Positions 25,101-36,500 of a stretch of DNA of 64,000 nucleotides are shown piece after piece. Location: assembly GCF_954871325.1 (NCBI RefSeq), contig NC_088776.1, positions 47,634,569 through 47,698,568 of the forward strand. Reading direction: 5' to 3'. Made by a program: the position numbers and the translations under genes. Source of the stretch: Gordionus sp. m RMFG-2023 (lineage: Eukaryota > Nematomorpha > Gordioida > Chordodea > Parachordodidae). The stretch's first letter is position 1. Each line of letters starts with the position of its first letter. The notes under the pieces were generated by a model. That model saw nothing but the letters and a program-made list of their open reading frames with translations, was not told the origin of the DNA and did not search any database.

Positions 25101-28100
25101 TTTATCACAAAAAAATATTGAAAATATAAATTCTGATAACGAATATGTAAATAATATCACCACAGCATTCACATCAATAGATACAATCAATATAACTTTA
25201 AATGAAATTGGAATATCTCTTTATATATAATTATTAACAATCCAAAATCGGATACAAAAGAATCTCAATAATATGAAATTACAAATATCGTAATTTATCT
25301 AAAAATAAAAAATATCAATTGTTGACCATTCTGCCTCCTAATTGGAGTGCAAATAAAAACGGAATTCAACGCTACATATCATATGGCATATAATTCCAAA
25401 ATCATTTTAGAAGAAAAGAGGATTCTTTCAACTCCAAATCGAAAGCCTGCAAAATATCTCAGCAAAAAACAGTTGATATTGTTTAAATAAAATTTTGCAG
25501 TGATGAAGTTAGAAGGGTTTTACCAGGAATAAAGATGTCATATCTATCAATGAAAAGAGGGAACGAGTGAACGCTGGAAAAAAGTTCTTATTAATTTAAA
25601 AGAAATGTATAATCATTTTAAGGAGAGTAATTCAAACATAACAATTGGATTTTCGAAATTTACTAGCTTAAGACCAGAAAATTGTATATTAGCAGGGGCT
25701 AGCGGAACATATAGTGTATGCGTTTGTAGCATACACCAGAATATTAAACTTATGATTTTAGGCTGTGAATTAGCAACAATGACTAAAAATCGTGAAAATA
25801 ATATTAACAACTTATAGAGATGTTATAGGCAAAATGGTTTGCAATCCCCGATTAGCAACCTGTTATTTTGGTGACTGCAACTAGTGTCCAGGCTGGACAC
25901 TCTTAAAAGAACGCACCGAAAAATTATTTATAAAAAATGATATAGCTCTAACAGTGGGTTTCGGTAGAACAACTCTGGAGACTATTTCTCAATCTTCAGA
26001 CGAATTTATTCATTATTTTTTCGATAAAATGAATATTCTAATACGCCATTCATTTATTTGTGAACAAAAAAGTTCATTTCACAATCCTTAAAAATAGTTT
26101 AGAAAATAATCACATCTAATTATTTGTGTCTTTTCAGAAAATTATTCCTTTATTGTCCAAGACGAAATTCAGGGTTATCACTGGACAACTTCGCAAGTTA
26201 CGTTGCATCCATTCTCAATTTAATATAAAATAGGAGATTAAATAAAGAATCTAAGTTTTGTGGTAATACCGGAATCCTTAATTCATAATGCTGTTTCATT
26301 TCATTTATTCTAATCACATTTGATTCATTTTTTTAAAATAAATTCGACACTCCACCAGAAAAAAATCACTACTTTTCTGATGGTTCAGCAGGGCAATATA
26401 AAAATAAGAAAAACTTCATCAATGTTTGTTACCATGAAATCGATTTTGGTGTTTAAGCAGAATGACATTTTTTTATTACGGCACATAGTAAAAGTGCCTG
26501 CGACGGCATAGGAGGCACAGTAAAAAGGTTAGTTGCCAAGGCAAGCTTACAAAGACCTTATACTGATCAAATAATTACATATTTAAAATTTTATAAATAT
26601 GCGGAAAAGCTATAAAAAAAGGTATAAATTTTTCTTATGCCACCATACCAGAGTATGAGGAAGAGATATAGTAAATCTATCTCAATACCTGGGACACAAA
26701 AAATTCACGCATTTTTTCCGATTGGTTTAACTAAGCTCAACACTAAACTATATTCTAATTCGCAGACATTTATTGTGGAGAATATAGTATATCCACGTGA
26801 GGATCTGTTAATCAATGAGATTAGAGGATATGTAACCTGTGTGTATGGTTAGAATTTGTACAAGAAGTGAATGTAATTAGAGATGAAATAAAAATTAATT
26901 TTCTTCACCCTTAAGGACCAGCAAATTATTTTGCTTATCCAGCGGCATAAGATCTCCTTTTCATACCAAAAATAATATTTTAACAATAGTTACATCAACG
27001 GCTACCGGGCTTACATATAATTATCGCAAAACGAAATTATCATGGCGTCAAAAAAACTCAATTTAATGAAAAACCGAAAATAGATAATATATTTCATGAA
27101 TTTTAATTTATTTATTATATTTACAAAATTAATAAAATAATTTTACAAAAATTAGAATTTTTCAAGAAAAAAATTATTACAACCGCAGCTAAATCTTATT
27201 TCACGAGCTGGAAAATCTTATTACTTATGTTTATAAATGGAAAAAAGTTTTAAAAAATAATAATTTTAACAAAACGCGTTATTTTATAAAGGAGCGCCAT
27301 CTATTTTTGAAAAAAAATATTTATTTATTTTTAATCGAAATAACTAAAAACATATGGCTGTCCCAAGTTCAAATTTTTTTTATGAATAGATATAATGTTA
27401 GTGAATATGAAAATATTAAATTCATTAAAATTTGGAAAGCGAAACACCAGGAGTTTTCATGTTTAAAATTTATAACGTAAATAAAAACCTTAACAATATT
27501 ATTTTTAAAAAATCCTTAATATTTAATAAAAGGCCTTTAATAGAGTTACAAAATGATATATATTTTTATTTTATTATTTTTTTAACTTATCTCAATTTAA
27601 AAAAATGGTATTTTTCGAAAAAGAGTCATTTGTGGCACTCTTGACCATTGATATCTCAGGAACTATGAGTACTAGGAGGCTAATTTTGGAGTCGATGCTT
27701 TCTAATGATATTCTCTCAGTATGCAATCGAAATTAAAAAGGTCGTGTCGAAAAGTTATCGATTTGTTATAGAATTACCCAGAATTCATTCTCTTGATAGG
27801 CAAATTATAATTATGGTTTTGAAATTCATAAAAAAAATTTTAAAACGTTTTTTTAAAATAAACAAAATATTTTGAATCAAATTTAGTTTTACAATGACTG
27901 GTGCGCGACAAATTAGATTCGGTGTCATCTCCAATGGTCCCCGTCTCACTATCAACAAGATTATTCGACAAACCATCCAAATCGTGACGAAGCACAAATT
28001 CGCCTCCATTCTTAAAAACATCTTGTTTAAAATATATATAAAGTAGATAGAGATAATCAACATGTAAGGCCATCCCTTAAAAGATTATTTTTATATATAA

Positions 28101-30573
28101 TTTTAATCATTAAATGTTACAGGCAGAAGTATATAAGCAAAAAAAACCTGTATCATCATTTGTTTTATCTTCTTTGATATTGCCTCGCAAAGTGGGATAA
28201 GATGGTTGAACAGAAGATTGTTTTATTTTGATAGCATCAAAGTTGACGACCAAATTATTCGAATTATCCAAATCAATAAAAGAGTTGGTGGGATTGAAGT
28301 TGGAGGAATCTACCAAATTATATTTTGGAGCATAGTAATTATTACAATTGTTGAAATGATTGTTGCCATTATCGGTACTGAAGCTTCTATTATGATAAGA
28401 GTGGTTTGCATTGATGCAACCATGATGAGTCGTTATGGGACGCTTGTACAAGGAAAGAGGTGGATGATTATTGGGGGGAATAGAATTGGGAGGGTTAACT
28501 TTTAGAGTAGTTGTTTTGTATTTAGTTGATTGGGATAGGGAAAGCAATTTTTGCATGGATTGTGGACTGTTGGAACCTGAAAAACATAGTGAGTGAATGT
28601 TTATAAACTTCTATAATTTTGGCTATTATTTTAATATTAGTAATAAAATTAGATACCTTAAAGGACTGAAGGTTTAAACCTTGTTATGTTTTAAAATTTG
28701 GTTTCGATGATTCAAATTATTACAACTTATATTTTTTGGGGGGATTATTCAATGAACAATATATTCTGAATATAATTAGAAGTGATAGTATATAATAAAA
28801 CTGTGCACTCACCAAACATATGATTCCGGCTTTTGCTGGGAGAATAATTTTGACATTTTGGTTTATTGGTAGTTTTGTAATTGGTAGGCATCATGGTGCT
28901 AGTTCTATTAATTGTAGGGGGATTCATATTTTGAATACTGTTATTATTGGTACAACCCGCTTTATTTTGACGGTTTTTATTAGTTAGAATGGAAGGTGTC
29001 ATTCTCGTCACCGCAAAGTGGGATAAAAATCCCGTTGGGTTGAGCTTGTTAAATCCTACGGCGCTCCTATTTTCGACATTTTTCAAGGCCCTTTCTCTTT
29101 TATTCAAGAATCCGACAGTCCTGATAAATTAATTGTTTACAAATTATAGTTACGTTAGTCTAAAGATCGTAGTCCAGTCTTTAATCCGGACTAAAACCTT
29201 ATCAACCTAGAATACTCCTGATCGGCCAGGCTTTTAGGGATCGTTGCTACTGTTAGTCTATATTATGTCTTAACAATTTGCACATTAAAAAAATGACAAG
29301 TAGCAAAATGCTTAATACTAAAGTTCTAAATTATCTAATTTTTCTTTATACAAGATTTTACAAATGCAACCGATAAATTATCGAAATAATAAAAAAAAAA
29401 TTAATTATCCAAACTAAAATACAAATTAGAATATATGAACCCATCTGTAGATGTGGGCTGGCCAGAATTGGATCCATCCCCAGCAGATAAGTTACGTGAT
29501 CTAAGCCTTCTAGCCCTAGATCTTGTGCTAACATTGGACTCCTCCAAAGCGGTATTTGTGTTGTTAGAAGGCTCGCACTGTTGAGATAAACGTGCTAAAG
29601 CGCTTTCATCGATTATTCCATTCATACTTTCATTATTATGTAAAAAATTAAGTTACATCAAATTGTAAATTTAAAAGAAAACGTTATCATTTTTTTAAAA
29701 TTACCTTGCTTCAATCTGTTTATAATAAAATAGTAGAGACCTGCAGAGGTATGTTCTTTTTCAGGTCTGAGTTTAAAATCTTTCTATTAGATTCAGCCTA
29801 ACCCTTTATAAATTTTTTTTATTTTTCGGCCAGGCCTAGTTTATTAAAATTTGGTCATTCGAAATAATTTTGACTGTATTTTGTAAATGAAAGGGAAGTC
29901 AAAAATATAAGAATTCAAACTGGTTAGCCTGGATTTTGTTAATTTATATACGTGTTCAATAGAAATTTCGGAAATTATTTTCGTAAACTAAAGTACATTT
30001 AGGTTCTGTGTCCACATTCTAAAAGCCGGACTAGGCCGGGCATAAAAATTTAAAAGGTAGAGAGAAGACCAAAATAATTATAAATTATACAATTAAAATT
30101 TTATATATTTTTTATTAATATTATAATAATTTTTTTTTAAAAAAAAGATTGAATATAATATAAAAATTCAGGCGATAAATTTGTGCCTGAGACGAACCCT
30201 GAAGTGGCACTCTCTTTATCTAAATGAGAATCCAACGCGGAAACTAGGTAGGCCCTGGTTCTCCTGACTCTCCTCGCGTTCTCCCACATTTTGCGAGGGT
30301 TGGGAGGCGGAGGTTGTTGTACAAGAGCGGGACGCCAAGAATTAGTGTAGAATTCGTTGAGTTTGATCTCTTGATCTAGAATGGATTCATTATCATTAAT
30401 TTTGGGTGTTTCCATATAGGCATTAACGTTATTTGAATTAAAATTTAAGGTTTCTAAGGAGGACGCGGATGTTCTGTCTTTTCGGCTTTTTCTCCTGACC
30501 ATTTTAGATGAGATTGAAGTTATTGGTGGAATGGAAGAGAATACGTCACTGGAGCTGGAGTGATTTTTTCTCT
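22200..30573 (-). CDS. RAPGEF2: PDZ-GEF exons 25-31: C-terminal tail
   Basis: Exons 30198-30573, 29423-29626, 28813-29120, 28148-28576, 27893-28021, 24001-24366 and 22200-22327. Islands of family similarity anchor the tail: [20 protein letters not shown] (compare KLYEDAQMARKVKQYL), [19 protein letters not shown] (compare DEESLQTLSLQCEPATNT), [15 protein letters not shown] (compare NSPQALKKILSLSE) and [14 protein letters not shown] (compare FSDSGHSEISSRSS). Between them the sequence is Asn/Ser/Pro-rich. The last exon ends NTLKRK then TAA; vertebrate RAPGEF2 instead ends in a PDZ-binding QVSAV, so that ligand is absent. The degenerate long-TIR transposon lies in the intron between the last two blocks (24367-27892). 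Donors at 29422 (GTATTT) and 30197 (GTTCGT) are weak. Confidence 0.87.
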
Positions 30574-33500
30574 CTAAATTAATACATTATAAAAATATTC
30601 GTGTAACAAATATACTCAACTCATACGCATAATATGATTCTTTCGAAAAGTATAAGCGTTTGTGTGGATGGAGATAATGGTCGACGATCAAACTTTTCCA
30701 CGTCCAATTATAATGTATTAAATAATGATTCTCGATTCCAAAAATAAAAATACTAAAAAATATATCTCGTTTTCTATGAATTCCCGACGTTAAATTGTTT
30801 TATATTATGTGTTTTTTAAAGTATTTTCAAAGGATTAATTATATTATTCAATACCCATAAAACTAGCAGGATAAAAAAAATTATCATATTATATTTTTAC
30901 CAATTAAATTGCTAAAAAGGTTTAGATCAAGTCATATTTTAACCAATTTATAGAGGAATTTTTTTTTAGAATTATATTATTCAATTCCCAAAAACGATAA
31001 AAAAAATCTTGAAAAAACGGTGAGCATTCCATTGGTCTGGTGATACATGATGTATGTGTGCGAAAATTTAAACTTACCCGATGCAATTTTAATGCCGTAG
31101 CCCTCTTTCCACCTTTTAAGACTGCTGAGAGCTCCAGCAAATTGCTTGTTGATATTAATGCCACCTTTGCTACCAGCAAGTTCGCCACTATTTAGCACTC
31201 CATTGTTATCAAATGTATCGCCAAAAAAAGAATTATTATGATGAAAGTTGGAGGTGTTTTTTAAGGATTCTTCGCAATTGGCGGAATTGGTAAAGGTGGA
31301 AAAAGAGGAGAAAGGAGGGAACGAGGACCAATTAAGAGTCATGCTAGAATTGGTTGCCAACGAATGGGCTCCGTACGTGTCTAATGCCTGTCGGAAATCG
31401 AAAGGAACTGAACACATATCAACTAAGATAGCGATCTCTTTGGATAACATTCGCATTTTGTCAAAGTTCACGATTGGTTCAATATCGATGTTGATAGTGT
31501 TGTTATCGTTGTCTGTGAAATGAGTATAGGGTATATTTATTAAAATCGAATGATTGGCTGAAATATTCACACTTAAAATATAAAAACAGTATCAACTATA
31601 AACAAGGGCCCCTAATCAGAATTTTGTAATTTCCTTTAAATAACCAGTTTGCAATAGAAACTATGTACATAGAAAAAGAAACGGTGGCTAGAAAATATAT
31701 AAGCGATCCAATAAAAAAAATCATTAGTTATTAATTTATTCTCATCACGTGATAATTAATTATGGCTACAATGTAATGTATAATATACCCGTTAAGTTTG
31801 TTTCCGAGGTCATACGATCGAGAACTTCAGCATTAACCGAACTGGGTGGTAAGTATGTAGGGTTGCCTAAATGAATGAAGGTTAGATCCTTTTTGAAGAG
31901 AGGAAAGAAAGGTATAATGGGAGGGGAATGAATGACGGATTTTAAGGATGTCCTGTAATTAACCATATTCCGACTAGGATCCATAAGCGATTTGAGGTCT
32001 TCTAGCATACATCTAATATGAAATATTTGGTAAAAATGTCATAATAAAATAAAATATTAACGACATTTAAAAAAATTTATATTTGGCTTATTATACAAAA
32101 AACTTTTAGAAGAAATTTAGAAAGAACAAAAATGAGATCAAGGTAGTTATTATTCTTTAGGCCTAAAGGATTATTCGTTATTCGATTCGTATTTTATGAA
32201 TAGGAATAATACAATTCGATTCGAAAATTCAAATCGAATATGAATAATGAGAAAAAATATTAACCGAAGAATGAATTTTTTCGATTCGAATTATTCAAAA
32301 TTAGTACTATTCGGAATTATTAGTAAATATTCGTAATTTTATTTTATTTTTTTTTAAGTTATTATTCGTAAGTAAAAATATAAAGTAATCATTAAATTTT
32401 CCAAGTAGATCTTTTCCATTTTACTTTATTTTATTTTTATTTCTTCTTTTTTTTTATCTTCATAAGTTTTATTTTTTGATTTCATATTACTACAAAATAT
32501 TTTAAAAAATTGCATTAAAGTTAATCTAGTTTTATTGTATAAAGATGTTTAAAAGAATGAAGGCCGCAAAGTAAAACAGTTAATTGTTTTATATATGATA
32601 ATTTAATTAATTTTTTTAAATATTAATATTATTATATATATTTGTTCGTATAAGGTTATGAAATCTTTGAGTTTTATTTCGCTTGTTTTTTTTTGTAAAT
32701 TTTGATACACTAATGACAATTAGCGTAGTTTTACTAGAATCATTAAAGGTATTTTAAAACATCCAAATCTGTTTATAATTTTTTTTTTATAAACTTTAGA
32801 ATAATCGAATATTTGACGAATCGAATCGAATACTGATTTTATTTTTTGTACGAATACGAATAGCATAATTATTCGATACTATTATTTTTTTGTAGGCTTA
32901 TTATTCATTAAGGTTAATAAATAAATCACTTCGTCTTTATCTTAGTTCTAATATTATTTATCTATTTAAAAGATGATTAGACACTCCCTCTGAACCCCAT
33001 CTCTCCCCACCACCCATATCTACCTAATGCCATCTCCAACTCAAGTCTTAACATTTCCAAATCTTTCCTACCGCCAGTTGGTTAAAGGTTTTATACGCTT
33101 TCCTTAATTTATATTATGAAATCTATAATAAAAAAACTCCCCTTTTCATTATCACTATGATATTAATTATAAATCATCTCTTTAAAAAAACTTATATTTA
33201 GCCGGTACACGGGACCAAGTAGCTTCAAGTCGCGACACGGTGCTGTGACAAAGGCCGGAACAAATGGAGAAAGCGGAATTAAAATTATTGAGGGCTTTGC
33301 AGTGATGAGCTAGCTTTAGAAAAAATTTGACTTTCTTATAACGTTTAACCAAGCTTTTGGTCTCGGAGACAACCTCGTTGATGACCCAAAACATTTCTTT
33401 GTCAATAGACTTTATATGTGATAGATTTTAGAAAGTTTTTTTTTTAAATTTAAACTCCACGAAAAAATATAAGTTCAAACAAATACTATTATTAATCGTG

Positions 33501-36500
33501 AACCCTAATGACAAAATGGGGAATTTGAATACTTAAAGTAATTAAAAGACGCCATATATATTTTTTGATTTTCAATAAAAATAAATAGTGGGTTGAGAAA
33601 GGGAAATAAAATGACTTTTTCAAATTGATTCAGGTTCTCGGTACTGTAAAATGAACCAACAGTCCCAATGATGTCATCATCCATGTCTTCAAAAAGAGGT
33701 TTGTTAGATATGTCTATTCTACCGCTACTACAATCGCTAAAATGATTCATTTCCTTATTCGTTATTTCAGAATTTTGGGCTGCATTTTTGGTAATGTTGG
33801 TCTTATTGCTATGGCTTGAATCATTGAGATATCGCCGATTTAAACCGAAGAGATCATTGATGTATTCGGCGGCCTCGATTTTTCGGAAGCTATCGAAATC
33901 TCTTAGAGTTAATTGGACGGCCAATTCAAAACATTTGAGAGTTAGCAAGCTGACCCTGATGGTTTCTATTTTTTAAATTTATTTATTAGGAAAATTAAAT
34001 CGAACAAATATATAATTGATAATTATTTTACGTCTATTAGGAACCATTAACCAAAATATTATTTCAAAAAATTTGTTTTATATTATAAAGTTGCCCAATT
34101 TAAGTAAATTGATGATATAAAATACTTGCAAAAAAAGGTATTCAAACCAACAGTAATGGTAGAGAGGGAGTATGGGTCATTCCATGTCAAATCAATCACT
34201 TTTCGGCCGACCCCTTTCGATTTTGATGAAAAATCGTAGGCTGGTTATATATGTTCCCATTAGATTAGAAACAAAATTTTAACGGATTAGCAACTATATT
34301 AGCGGAGATATTCAGGGTTAAAGGTCTAAAAAACGTCTTTTTTTGCTTTTTACTGATGTTAAATAACTAGTTTTTAATTTTAAACTAAATATGATCAAAT
34401 ATTGAATATAATATCAATAGCTAAGTTAATAATTTATGATTATGGCGAAAACATCAAAATTAATTTTTGATAAAATATGGGTCATCTTATGGTCAGTTGA
34501 AAACTTGAAATTAATATTTCGAAATGTATATGATCTCCGATTTTTAATTTTTTTAAGAAATATTATCCGTTTACTATTTTAAGAAATATTATCCGTTTAC
34601 TATTTTTTAAGAAATATTATCCGTTTACTATTTTTTTAATAATTTCTTCAACAATTAGCATGGCTGGATATTTATTTTAAAAAATATTGCGATTTTTATA
34701 CTTTAAAAAAATAGATGGCGCTATATATAATAGTTTTAATATGTTAAAATTCATTTTTTTATTGATTAAAAATATTTTAATGTATATATATCATACTAAA
34801 TCGATTACAATGTCCATTATATATATTTATTTGTAATTCAGATCATAAATTTTTAAAATCTTCACAAATTTAGCCTAATTAAGATAGTTTATAAATTAAT
34901 TAAATCTTACTTCATCTAAAGGAACACAAAGCCTGGCTAGCTTGTGAGATTTCTTCAGGAGATAATATATATGTTCGACCGGTGGGAGTAGAAGGATTGA
35001 CCAGCGAAAGAATATGAGATTTAGGTAACACTAAAATATCATCTTTCAGGGGAAATTTAAATGAGGCTGAAGGTCCACAAGGGTGTAAAAATCGGATTTT
35101 TACTTCTTCATTTGTAACATATTTATCGATTATATATCCTAACCACCATTTAGCATCATATACACATGTTACATATCCATAAATATTTTTAAATATAATT
35201 TTTTCATTTAAAAACGAAACTTGTTTTATATTATATTTTTTAGAATTTGAATATATTTTGGTTTTTAGTCTATTTTGATCAATGGGAATAACCCCGTGAA
35301 TTTTTAAGGTCCCATGTATGGGCAGCACAGAATTAAATCTTTTGCGAAGGGCTAATTCCCCTTCGATATATTCTTGATTGGATATATATTCAAATTGAAT
35401 TCCATTAATATTTTCTTTAGCATAATTATATAATTCTAATGGGGTTAGGATTTGATTTTTATTAGGCCTTTGAAGACTAGCTCTGGCAACTAATCTTTTG
35501 ACAGTTCCCCCGATACCGTCACATGCATTTTTGCCGTGAGCAGTGGCAAAGAAATGCCATTCGGCAGGAATATTAAAATCGTATTTATGAAGGCATATGT
35601 TCAGAAAATTTTTGCGATTCTTGTATTGAGACGCGGCTCCATCTGAAAAATATATTATTTTTTCTGGTTTAGAATTAAATTTGGCTGTTAAGAAATTAAT
35701 AAATTTTTTTTGGTAAAGGTGGACTGCACTAGTATTATGGTTTAATAATTCGGATATAATAACAAAATTTATATTTTTTAAATCTTCTCCAGATTTATAA
35801 TATGCTACAAATGGATGTATAGTGGCCTGCACGTTGTTCCAATGAAACCTGAACTTCATCTTGTAAAATGAAGGAATAATTTTCAGAATAATCTAGAATT
35901 GTTAAAAATTCCCCATCTTTTAAATTTTCTTTGGAATTCTTCAAAAATAAACTTTGTTGTTTAGCTATAAACGAGTGACGCAGTAAAATTTGAACTTTTT
36001 CTAATAAATAATCGATGAAATCATCAACGGACTTTATAATAGTTTCAAGATTTGTTCTATCCACCGTGATCCATTGTTTAAACGTGACATATTCTATACG
36101 ATTTCTCTGAAACAATTGGTATAATTGTCCCTTAAGAGATTCTATACCAGGGCATTGATCACAATTTGTTAAATAACATTTTGGCTGAGATGGATTACAA
36201 ATAATTTGCGCCAATAGATAGTTGTAAGAATTTATACAGTAATCTTCTCCTGCTGTAATTTCAGCTATTACATTTGTCATTAATTTCACATTCTGATGAA
36301 TAGCGCAGACACAAACAGTGTAAAATACAGTTTTTTGGTCTAAGTTCGGCAAATTTAGAGAATCCAATTGATATATTTGGGTATTCTTCCTTAAACATCT
36401 TGAATATTTCTTTAAGATTATTTAATATAAGTCTTTTTTGAACTGGTTCTTTCTCGCCTTTAACAGATACACAATCTTTTATTCCTGGCATGAGTCGGCT

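Noticed and set aside
27432..27644. Plus-strand 70-codon frame
   Set aside because: It lies entirely in the right TIR of the transposon at 24498-27779 and has no coding signature.
28206..28505. 99-codon plus-strand frame
   Set aside because: Antisense shadow of PDZ-GEF exon 28148-28576.
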